This document shows positions 1 through 6,856 of a stretch of 34,329 nt of DNA, one piece after another. Under the pieces are notes generated by a model, which worked only from the letters and a program-made list of their open reading frames with translations, was not told the DNA's origin and ran no database searches. A program made the translations under genes and the position numbers. Numbering within the stretch: position 1 is the stretch's first letter; the number at the start of each line of letters is the position of its first letter. Source of the stretch: Lichenicola sp050954785 (GTDB lineage: Bacteria > Pseudomonadota > Alphaproteobacteria > Acetobacterales > Acetobacteraceae). The stretch lies in the NCBI GenBank assembly GCA_050954785.1, contig JBPBQO010000159.1, forward strand, positions 1 to 34,329. Direction: 5' to 3'.

Positions 1-1
1 G

Positions 2-1033
2 CAATACCGTATGCTCGGCCGGACTGGCATCAAGGTAAGTCCCTATTGCCTGGGCGCGATGATGTTCGGCAGCATCGGCAACTCCGACCATGACGCCTGC
101 ATCCGCATCATCCACAAGGCCTTGGATTTCGGCATCAATTTCATCGACACTGCCGATCGATACAGCAGTGGCGAATCAGAGGAGATCGTCGGCAAGGCGC
201 TCAAGGGCCGTCGTGACAATATCGTGCTGGCGACCAAGGTGCACGGGCCCATGGGCGAGGATCCGAACCAGCGAGGTAATTCGCGGCGCTGGATCACCCG
301 GGCCGTGGAGGCCTCACTGCGCCGGCTTCAGACCGACCATATCGATCTCTACCAGATCCACCGGCCCGCGCCTGACACCGACATCGAGGAAACCCTCTCG
401 GTGCTGACGGATCTCATGCGGGAGGGTAAGGTGCGCGCAATCGGCGCATCGACTTTCCCCGCGTCCAATATCGTGGAGGCACAGTGGGTCGCCGAGCGCC
501 GCGGGCTGGCCCGGTTCCGTACCGAACAGCCTCCCTATTCTATCTTGAACCGATCGATCGAGCGGGAGGTGCTTCCCGTCTGCCAGCATTACGGCATGGG
601 TGTGATGGCCTGGAGCCCGTTGGCGAAAGGTATGCTCACGGGCAAATACCGTAAGGGTCAGCCGACAACCGACAGCCTGCGGGCGCGGTTCTTCCCGAAC
701 GCGATGTCGGATATAGCCAGTCTGGACAAGGTCGAGCAACTGATCCCGCTCGCGCAGGAGGCGGGGATGTCGCTGATACACATGGCGCTCGCCTTCGTAG
801 TGGCGCATCCGGCACTCACCGCCGCCATCATCGGCCCGCGCACCATGGAACAACTCGACGGCTTGCTCGCCGGCGCCGACATCACACTCGATGACCAACT
901 CCTCGACCGGATCGACGAGATCGTGCCGCCGGGCATGGATATCGCTCCGCTTGAAGGCGCAGCCTATCTGCCACCCCCAATCGTGCAGCCCGCGTTACGT
1001 CGGCGCCCGATGGTCGAGCGGGCGGCCGCCTGA
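2..1033 (+). CDS. Aldo/keto reductase (5' end at window edge)
   Basis: NAD(P)H-dependent oxidoreductase of the aldo/keto reductase superfamily, predicted cytosolic (beta/alpha)8 barrel; the substrate cannot be told. Counting from the ATG at 11, the catalytic tetrad is visible as Asp46, Tyr51, Lys76 and His117 (in YQIHRPAP). Later barrel motifs EQPPYSILNR and WSPLAKGMLTGKY are typical of the sugar-reductase-like (AKR11/YajO-type) branch. The ATG at 11 is probably internal. The frame stays open to base 2 and reads Gln-Tyr-Arg before the Met, and family members commonly start M-x-Y-R-x-L-G-R-T-G. The g at base 1 would then be the last base of an ATG lying mostly outside the window. Length (about 343 aa) is normal. 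The gene is intact, unlike the three broken genes downstream. Confidence 0.9.
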   Translation, partial: QYRMLGRTGIKVSPYCLGAMMFGSIGNSDHDACIRIIHKALDFGINFIDTADRYSSGESEEIVGKALKGRRDNIVLATKVHGPMGEDPNQRGNSRRWITRAVEASLRRLQTDHIDLYQIHRPAPDTDIEETLSVLTDLMREGKVRAIGASTFPASNIVEAQWVAERRGLARFRTEQPPYSILNRSIEREVLPVCQHYGMGVMAWSPLAKGMLTGKYRKGQPTTDSLRARFFPNAMSDIASLDKVEQLIPLAQEAGMSLIHMALAFVVAHPALTAAIIGPRTMEQLDGLLAGADITLDDQLLDRIDEIVPPGMDIAPLEGAAYLPPPIVQPALRRRPMVERAAA

Positions 1034-1151
1034 AGTCGTACAGGATTGGCGATACACATCATTCGATCGACATGCGCATTTCTCGAGCCGTAGAACGGCC
1101 GTTCCGATCCTTTTCGCCCGTCAGGCACACATCCAGATCAATGAGGTTATC

Positions 1152-1433
1152 ATGGATGACAAAGGCGTCGCCCTGGTCACCGGAGCCAACCAGGGGATCG
1201 GGCTGCAGATCGCCAGGGATCTCGTGATCGGTGGCTTGACGGTCCTGATGCGATCGCCTGACTTCGCGCCTGGCCAGGCCGCAGCGCGGGATGTCGGGCA
1301 GATTGCCCATGCGATCCAGCTCGACGTCACTGACCAGGCCTCGATCGTTGTCGCCGCCGAACGCGTCCGCACGAAGTTCGGCCGCCTCGACGTGCTGATT
1401 CAATACGCTGTCATTTCCGCAGGTATAACGGCG
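1152..1433 (+). pseudogene. Truncated short-chain dehydrogenase (N-terminal part only)
   Basis: The reading starts at ATG 1152 and shows an SDR Rossmann fold: the glycine-rich TGANQGIG motif near residues 11-18, a DVTD acidic motif, and RLDVLI leading into the usual NNAG position. That motif is corrupted to QYAV, although the following ISAG still looks SDR-like. After about 1425-1433 the frame turns into low-complexity Ser/Arg sequence with no SDR character and ends at 1535. The catalytic Ser/Tyr/Lys half, roughly 150 residues, is missing. The break coincides with the start of AraC-like sequence in another frame, so this is a recombination scar and not a short functional protein. The exact 3' junction is approximate. 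Confidence 0.75.
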
Positions 1434-1932
1434 TCCTCTCGGTCACGCCGGGCCACAACTTCCTCGTCCTCGGCAGTCATTTCGTATTGGATGGAGACGC
1501 TGGTTTTCTTCTGGATGCCTTGCCGCCCAATGTGATGCTCGAAACCGAGCTCCAAAAACAGGCTTTGCGTTGGGCAGTAGAGCGGATGATCAGTGAGATG
1601 CGCGATCCGCAACCTGACGGCATGTTGGTTACACAGCAAGTCGCATACACAATGCTGGTTGAAGCGCTTTGCCTGTATATTAGAGACAACTTGCATCAGG
1701 GAGCTAGCTGGTTCTCTGCGTTGGCAGATAAACGAATGATGATTGCTCTCTCCAGCATTCATCAAGAACCCGCACGCTCATGAACATCGAGGCACAGTGG
1801 CGAATGATACTTGCCGCCAACCGTATTTCAAAGACTGGCAAAGCCATTTCCTCGATGGCCCCGGCCCTTGGGTATTAATCCGAGAGCGCTTTCAGCCCCG
1901 CCTTTAAGCACCACTGGGGCAGCTCGCCGCGA
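1421..1932 (+). pseudogene. Decayed AraC-family transcriptional regulator remnant
   Basis: Frame 2 from about 1421 reads RYNGVLSVTPGHNFLVLG and onward to a stop at 1781-1783. This matches the middle of AraC regulators with an N-terminal cupin-like domain (then LLDALPP, ALRWAVERM, LVTQQVAY, WFSALADKR, SSIHQEPAR). After PAR the family continues with about 30 residues of the first helix-turn-helix. Here they are missing, and the homology resumes in another frame from 1780 with EAQWRMILAANRISKTGK and ISSMAPALGY. Next comes a TAA (1876) where a Glu codon is usual, then SESAFSPAF and a GSSPR-like end at about 1932. There is no 5' end, an internal deletion, a frameshift and a stop, so it cannot make a working regulator. 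The family call is from recognition and not from a search. Confidence 0.75.
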
Positions 1933-2360
1933 TCCCGGACCGCTTCATGGGCCTGATCCGGACCCCAAACTGCCGTCAGTTCACCAGCACGGTGCAGTTT
2001 GGCCAGGTTGATCGCATCGCGCCGGTCGGTCTTGATCCGATTGCCCGGTTTACGCGAGATCATTGGTGGGGCAACCACAACGCATTCGCGCCCAGCCTCG
2101 GTTAAATACCACCGGATGCCATAGCCGCACGGCCCGTTAATCTTCTTCGAAGCTTAACTGTAGCAGAACCGCAGTTCACGCCCGCCATGGCCAGCTTGGC
2201 GGCAAGCGTACTCAGCGCCAAAGCCGTATGAGCAATGATTCCATTGCTCACGCACGTCTCTCCGTTTGCCCTCGTCCGTGAGCGCCACGCAATCGCGTCC
2301 TTGCGAATATCCAGCCTGACGTAAGTGATAAGCTCTTCAGCACCCGCCTCCCATGCATGG
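1931..2360 (-). mobile_element. IS110-family transposase remnant, frameshifted
   Basis: Read on the minus strand from about 2357 downward: ITYVRLDIRKDAIA (usual form YVGLDVHKD, carrying the first DEDD-type acidic residue), GIIAHTALALSTLAAKLAMAG, then in other frames GPCGYGIRWYLTEAGRE, CVVVAPPMISRKPGNRIK, TDRRDAINLAKLHRAGELT and PDQAHEAVRD. These are consecutive blocks of the N-terminal DEDD nuclease part of IS110/IS1111 transposases. At least three frame changes and a TAA interrupt them, and the whole C-terminal half (with the conserved Ser) is absent. The homology stops at about 1931, exactly where the AraC remnant ends, so the two fragments abut head-on. No terminal or target repeats could be seen. 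Confidence 0.8.
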
Positions 2361-2442
2361 CCGGCGCCAGACCATCCAGCGCAACCCTCGACAAGCCTGC
2401 ATATTGTGAGACGGGTCATCCCATCTCAGGCGAATATGGGGT

Positions 2443-3606
2443 CTATATTTCGCGCCGGCTGACCTGGTCGAGCAGGCTGAGGATCTCGCGTGCCGCGGCA
2501 TCGGCGGGCGCTTCCTCGCCGATCGAGAGGCTCGCCAGCACGGTGTGAAAACCCTCGCGCTGTAGGCCCGCGGCCTCGGTGTCGGTCAGCAGTGTTTCGA
2601 CGGTTTTCGCCAGCCGGTCCGGACGGCAATCCTGTTGCAGCAGCTCGGGCACGAGTTTCCGGCCGGCCAGGAGGTTGACCATGGCGACGTGCGGCACCCG
2701 GATCAGGCGGCGGGCAATCGCAGCGGTCAGCGGGTTGACCCGGTAGGTGACCGCCATCGGCACGCCGGCCAGGGCCAACTCCAGGGTCGAGGTACCGGAC
2801 TTGGTCAAGGCGGCGCCGGCGGCGGCGAAGGCGTCGTGCTTGTCGTGCAGCTCGGTGACGATGATCGGCTGGATCGGCCAGCGCCGGGTCGCGCGCAGCA
2901 CGGTCTCGGCCACGACCGGAGATGCGACCACCACCGGCACCAGTCCGGGCATTCTCGCGGCCAGCAGGGAGAGCGTCCGGCCGAACACCGGCAACAAGCG
3001 TGGAACCTCGCTGCGCCGACTGCCCGGCATCAGCACCAGCACCGGCGCTGCCGGGTCCAGTCCGTGGGTGGCTCGGAACCGGGCCGCGTCGCCGGTATCG
3101 GCGCCGGATTGCAGAACCGGATGGCCGACGAAGCGGGCTTCCTGCCCATGCCGGCGAAAGAATTCGGGTTCGAACGGCAGCAGGCACAGCAGCCGTTCCC
3201 AAAGGCCCGGATATTCGCGTACCCGATGCTCGCGCCATGCCCAGACCTGCGGTGCGACGTAATGCACCCGAGGAATGCCGAGGCCGGTGATCCGCTTCAG
3301 CAGCCGCAGCGCGAAGCCGGGACTGTCGATGGTCACGACCAGATCAGGGAGGGTCCGGGTAATGTCGGCGACGGCCAGGTCCAGACGCCGGGCCAGGCTG
3401 CGTATGCGCGGCAGGATCTCGATCAGGCCCATGACGGCGAGCTCGCGCATCGGGAACAGGCTTTCCAGCCCTTGCTCGGTCATGCGCGTACCGCCGATAC
3501 CGCGGAACACCAGGTCCGGCCGCTGCCGGCGCAAGGCCGCGATCAGGCGTCCGCCGAGCACGTCGCCGCTGGCCTCGCCGGCCATGATCCAGATCGTCCG
3601 GGCCAA
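2443..3606 (-). CDS. lpxB: Lipid-A-disaccharide synthase
   Basis: LpxB joins UDP-2,3-diacylglucosamine and lipid X into the lipid A disaccharide on the inner face of the inner membrane (GT19 fold). Visible motifs are GEASGD at residues 10-15, IDSPGFALRLLKR, HYVAPQVWAWREHR, the donor-binding GSRRSEV and LTKSGTSTLELAL near the C-terminus. The frame is open far upstream into hisI. I chose the TTG at 3606, which begins M-A-R-T-I-W-I-M-A-G-E; it gives 387 aa, the usual family length, and lies 5 nt after the hisI stop. The first in-frame ATG (3585) would cut into the first beta strand. The gene ends the minus-strand operon with ygfZ and hisI. Its presence shows a Gram-negative with lipid A. Confidence 0.93.
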   Translation of the reverse strand: MARTIWIMAGEASGDVLGGRLIAALRRQRPDLVFRGIGGTRMTEQGLESLFPMRELAVMGLIEILPRIRSLARRLDLAVADITRTLPDLVVTIDSPGFALRLLKRITGLGIPRVHYVAPQVWAWREHRVREYPGLWERLLCLLPFEPEFFRRHGQEARFVGHPVLQSGADTGDAARFRATHGLDPAAPVLVLMPGSRRSEVPRLLPVFGRTLSLLAARMPGLVPVVVASPVVAETVLRATRRWPIQPIIVTELHDKHDAFAAAGAALTKSGTSTLELALAGVPMAVTYRVNPLTAAIARRLIRVPHVAMVNLLAGRKLVPELLQQDCRPDRLAKTVETLLTDTEAAGLQREGFHTVLASLSIGEEAPADAAAREILSLLDQVSRREI

Positions 3607-3611
3607 CGGGA

Positions 3612-4010
3612 TCAGCCCGGATAAAGCAGGTCGGGACTGATGTCCGGTTCGGAGATGCTCACCAGCGCGCCGTCCTGCACCGCATTGTAGAAGCAGCTCC
3701 GCCGGCCGGTGTGGCAGGCGACCCCGGTCTGGTCGACCAGCAGCAGCACGGCGTCCCGGTCGCAATCCAGGCGCAACTCGACCAGCCGTTGCGTCTGGCC
3801 GGAGCTCTCGCCCTTGCGCCAGAGCTTGTTCCGGCTGCGGCTGAAATAGCAGACCTGGCCGGTCTGCAGGGTCTCGGTCAGTGCCGCGCGGTTCATCCAG
3901 GCGAGCATCAGCACCTCGCCGGTATCGTGCTGCTGGGCGATCGCGGCAATCAGGCCGGCGCTATCGAAAGCGACCTGGTCGATCGTCTGCGCGAGTGCGG
4001 CCTCGTTCAT
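3612..4010 (-). CDS. hisI: Phosphoribosyl-AMP cyclohydrolase
   Basis: Third step of histidine biosynthesis: hydrolytic opening of the purine ring of phosphoribosyl-AMP. This is the monofunctional form (132 aa) without the HisE pyrophosphohydrolase domain. The active-site signature is complete: DCDRD (Asp82, Asp84, Asp86 for Mg; Cys83 for Zn), Cys99 in GVACHTGR and Cys106 in RSCFYN. The substrate-binding LWRKGESSGQ is at residues 63-72. It overlaps the upstream ygfZ-like gene by an ATGA (4007-4010) and is followed within a few bases by lpxB, so the three are probably co-translated. No other his gene is in the window. Confidence 0.95.
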   Translation of the reverse strand: MNEAALAQTIDQVAFDSAGLIAAIAQQHDTGEVLMLAWMNRAALTETLQTGQVCYFSRSRNKLWRKGESSGQTQRLVELRLDCDRDAVLLLVDQTGVACHTGRRSCFYNAVQDGALVSISEPDISPDLLYPG

Positions 4011-4834
4011 GCGGGCGTTGCCGATTTTTCGGGAAGGCGCATCCAGTCCGGGACGCGGGCCTGCATCGTCCAGCCCTCGAACTCGACCGTGCTATGCAGG
4101 TGCTCGAGCCGCAGCACCGCCAGCCCCAGCCCTTCGGAAGAGGATCGCATCGTACCGATGTCGCGTCCCTCGTGCAGCAGGGGCGTGCCGGGCGGCGGCA
4201 ACGCGGCGTCCGACGTGACCGGGACCAGCCGTCGCTTGAGCAGGCCGCGATAGCGGGTGCGGGCGGTCAGTTCCTGGCCCATGTAGCAGCCCTTGGTCCA
4301 GGAGATGCCGTCGAGCTCGTCGAAGCCGGCTTCCAGCAGCACGGTTTTTTCCGGCTCGCAATCGCGGGTGCCGTCGGGCAGGCCGAGCAGCAGGCGATGG
4401 CGGTCATAATCGGCTTCGTTCGCTTCGGACTGCATCGGCGTCGCGGACAGGATGCGCGAACCGGCGGCGGCAAGGCGCGGATCGGGCGCACTGATGGCGT
4501 CTGCCGGCAGTTCGGGGATGCCGTCCCAGGCGACGCTGACGGCGAGGCCGGTTTCGGCCACCACGACCCGGGAGCGCAGACGGAACCGCGACAATTTGGT
4601 CGCCAGCATCGGCGCCTGGCCGCGCTCGCAATCCAGCAGCAGCCGATCGGCGTCGGCGAAGATGAAGAAATCGGCCAAGTACTTGCCCTGCGGCGTCAGC
4701 AATGCGGCCCAGACCGCGCGGCCAGGAGCGACCAGCGCCACGTCGTTCGAGACCAGCCCTTGGAGGAACGGGATGCGGTCCTCGCCGGAAACCGACAGGA
4801 CGGCACGGGCGGGCAGGTGGGCGAGCTTCAGCAT
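4007..4834 (-). CDS. ygfZ: YgfZ/CAF17-like folate-binding protein
   Basis: Tetrahydrofolate-binding protein related to GcvT, needed in other bacteria for maintenance or repair of a subset of Fe-S enzymes. The hallmark KGCYMGQE is at residues 181-188, with its conserved Cys183, followed by TARTRYRG. The N-terminus has the family block FLQGLVSNDV near 23-32, then LLTPQGKYLADFFIF. At 275 aa it is near the normal length. It is the first gene of the minus-strand operon with hisI and lpxB. The start ATG at 4834 lies 88 bp from the divergent glycosyltransferase gene. The role is taken from the family; the link to the operon partners is not explained by the sequence. Confidence 0.9.
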   Translation of the reverse strand: MLKLAHLPARAVLSVSGEDRIPFLQGLVSNDVALVAPGRAVWAALLTPQGKYLADFFIFADADRLLLDCERGQAPMLATKLSRFRLRSRVVVAETGLAVSVAWDGIPELPADAISAPDPRLAAAGSRILSATPMQSEANEADYDRHRLLLGLPDGTRDCEPEKTVLLEAGFDELDGISWTKGCYMGQELTARTRYRGLLKRRLVPVTSDAALPPPGTPLLHEGRDIGTMRSSSEGLGLAVLRLEHLHSTVEFEGWTMQARVPDWMRLPEKSATPA

Positions 4835-4922
4835 GGCTGGAACTTGGGGGAGCGCGCGGCTTCCGGCAACCGGGGAAAGGTTCTAACAGGTCCGCCAATC
4901 CTGCCCCTGAACCCTATTGTCC

Positions 4923-5837
4923 ATGAGTGAGCGCCTGACCCGTATCCTGTTCATCACCGCGACGAGGCTGGGCGATGCGGTGCTGTCGACCGGGTTGCTC
5001 GACCATCTGCTCCGGTCGGTGCCCGACCCGCAGATCACCATCGCCTGCGGTCCGGTCGCTGCCGGATTGTTCGAACGGATGCCGGGTCGAACCCGGACCA
5101 TCATCGTCGAGAAGCGGCGCTACGATCTGCATTGGCTGTCGCTGTGGCGCGCCTGCGTGGGCACGCGGTGGGACCTGGCGGTCGATCTTCGGGGATCTGC
5201 GGTCACGCTGCTGCTGCGCACCAAGGGCCGCGCGATCATGCGTGGCGGCCGTCGGGCCGGGCACCGGATCAACCATCTAGGCGGCGTGCTCGCACTCGTT
5301 CCGGCGCCGGTGCCGGTGGTCTGGACGAGCGCTGTGGACGACGCGAAAGCGGCCAGCCTGTTGCCATCGGGGAGGACGCTGATCGCCCTTGGGCCGACCG
5401 CGAACTGGGCCGGCAAGGTATGGCCGGCGGAACGGTTCGCGGAGGTGTTCGCCGCCATCAAGCAAGTGCTGCCTGACGCGCTGCCGATAGTGCTGGCCGG
5501 GCCGGGAGCTACCGAACATGCGATGGCGCAGGGACTGCTGGATCGTCTCGACGAGGCGGTCGACCTGCGCGGCCGGCTGTCGCTGGCGGAGGTGGCCGCC
5601 TGCCTCAAGCGCTGCCAGCTCTATATCGGCAACGATTCCGGGTTGATGCATCTGTCGGCGGCGACCGGCATCCCGACGCTCGGCCTGTTCGGTCCGAGCA
5701 AGGCCTCCGAATATGCGCCGGTCGGACGTCAGGCCGCCTTCGTGGCGGCACCCGGACCGGAAGGCGACGCGCCGATCGCCGGCTTGGCGGTTGAAAACGT
5801 CGTGGTTGCCGCCCGCGTATTGCTGGGCCTGGCATGA
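4923..5837 (+). CDS. Glycosyltransferase family 9 (heptosyltransferase-like)
   Basis: GT9 enzymes transfer heptose or related sugars from nucleotide donors onto the lipopolysaccharide core at the cytosolic face of the inner membrane. Visible features: the N-terminal RLGDAVLSTGLLDHL block (early beta-alpha segment of the acceptor domain), LGPTANWAGKVWPAERF, and the C-terminal donor-site signature IGNDSGLMHLSAATG with Asn237-Asp238-Ser239-Gly240, then GLFGPS. The start is the ATG at 4923; a TTG two codons earlier is less likely. Length (304 aa) fits a compact family member. The stop overlaps the next glycosyltransferase start (ATGA, 5834-5837). The acceptor and sugar cannot be read from sequence, so I give no waa symbol. 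Confidence 0.88.
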   Translation: MSERLTRILFITATRLGDAVLSTGLLDHLLRSVPDPQITIACGPVAAGLFERMPGRTRTIIVEKRRYDLHWLSLWRACVGTRWDLAVDLRGSAVTLLLRTKGRAIMRGGRRAGHRINHLGGVLALVPAPVPVVWTSAVDDAKAASLLPSGRTLIALGPTANWAGKVWPAERFAEVFAAIKQVLPDALPIVLAGPGATEHAMAQGLLDRLDEAVDLRGRLSLAEVAACLKRCQLYIGNDSGLMHLSAATGIPTLGLFGPSKASEYAPVGRQAAFVAAPGPEGDAPIAGLAVENVVVAARVLLGLA

Positions 5838-6856
5838 CCAGGGTTGCGCATGTCATGGCCGGTGCCGATGCGGGTGGAGCCGAGCTGTTCTACGAGCGGC
5901 TGACGGTCGCGTTGGGTTCGACGATGGAGGTGCTGCCGGTCATCCGCCGCAACGCCAAGCGCGCCGGACATCTCCGGACGGGCGGGTTGCTGCCGATCGA
6001 ACTCGGCTTCGGCGGGCGGCTCGATCTGCTGACGCGGCCCCGCATCGGTCATGCGCTGCGCCGCTTCGGGCCGCGGGTGACGGTCGCCTGGATGAACCGG
6101 GCAGCCCGGATGACCCCGCAAGGCGACTGGGTGCTGGCGGGCAGGCTCGGCGGTTTCTACGACCTCTCGAACTATGCGCGGTGCGATCACCTGATCGGCA
6201 ACACGCTGGGTATCGTCGCGTGGATCCGCGAGCAGGGCTGGGCGCCGTCGCGCGTGCACCATCTGCCGAACTTCGCGGCCGAATTCGCGGGGTTCACCCC
6301 GGCGCGGCCAGCATCGGTTCCAGCCGATGCCAGGCTGGTGCTGGCCCTCGGCCGACTGCATCGCAACAAAGCGTTCGACGTGCTGGTCCGTGCAATGCGG
6401 CATATTCCGCATGCCCATGTTCTGATCGCCGGCGAAGGTCCGGAGCGGGCCTCGCTGGAGGCGCTGGCCCGGGCGGAAGGCGTGGCCGACCGGCTGCACA
6501 TGCCCGGCTGGGCCGACGATACCGGATCGCTGCTGGCCGCCTGCGACGTGCTGGTCTGTCCATCACGGCACGAGCCGCTGGGCAACGTGGTGATCGAGGG
6601 ATTCTCGGCCGGTCGTCCAGTGGTGGCCGCAGCATCGCAGGGACCGGTCGAGCTGATCGAGAGCGGACGGGACGGCATGCTGGTGCCGCTCGAGGATGCG
6701 GCCTCGCTCGGCGAGGCGCTGGCCCTGGTGCTGGAGGATCGTGTGCTCGCCGCCCGTCTGGCGAAAGCGGGGCGTGCGCGCTACGAGGCCGAGTTCGCGG
6801 CCGGCCCGGTGCTGGATCGTTGGCGGCAATTCCTGACGACCGTGGAGAAGAGCTGA
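5834..6856 (+). CDS. Glycosyltransferase family 4 (GT-B fold)
   Basis: A retaining GT-B glycosyltransferase, probably building lipopolysaccharide or another surface glycan. The N-terminal acceptor domain begins HVMAGADAGGAELFYERL, the common Gly-rich start of GT4 proteins. The C-terminal donor domain has LALGRLHRNKAFDVLVRAM, the lysine-containing phosphate-binding region. It then has LIAGEGPERASLEAL and the E-x7-E signature, Glu247 to Glu255, in HEPLGNVVIEGFSAGRP. Length is 340 aa. It overlaps the upstream GT9 gene by 4 nt and the downstream asnB-type gene by 1 nt (TGATG), so the three are likely co-translated. Donor and acceptor are unknown. Confidence 0.88.
   Translation: MTRVAHVMAGADAGGAELFYERLTVALGSTMEVLPVIRRNAKRAGHLRTGGLLPIELGFGGRLDLLTRPRIGHALRRFGPRVTVAWMNRAARMTPQGDWVLAGRLGGFYDLSNYARCDHLIGNTLGIVAWIREQGWAPSRVHHLPNFAAEFAGFTPARPASVPADARLVLALGRLHRNKAFDVLVRAMRHIPHAHVLIAGEGPERASLEALARAEGVADRLHMPGWADDTGSLLAACDVLVCPSRHEPLGNVVIEGFSAGRPVVAAASQGPVELIESGRDGMLVPLEDAASLGEALALVLEDRVLAARLAKAGRARYEAEFAAGPVLDRWRQFLTTVEKS

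Noticed and set aside
2635..3624. 329-codon plus-strand frame opposite lpxB
   Set aside because: Gln/Gly/Arg-rich low-complexity antisense of lpxB.
5713..6855. Upstream extension of the asnB frame
   Set aside because: The class II amidotransferase nucleophile must be residue 2, which fixes the start at 6856; the upstream part is an out-of-frame reading of the GT9 and GT4 genes.
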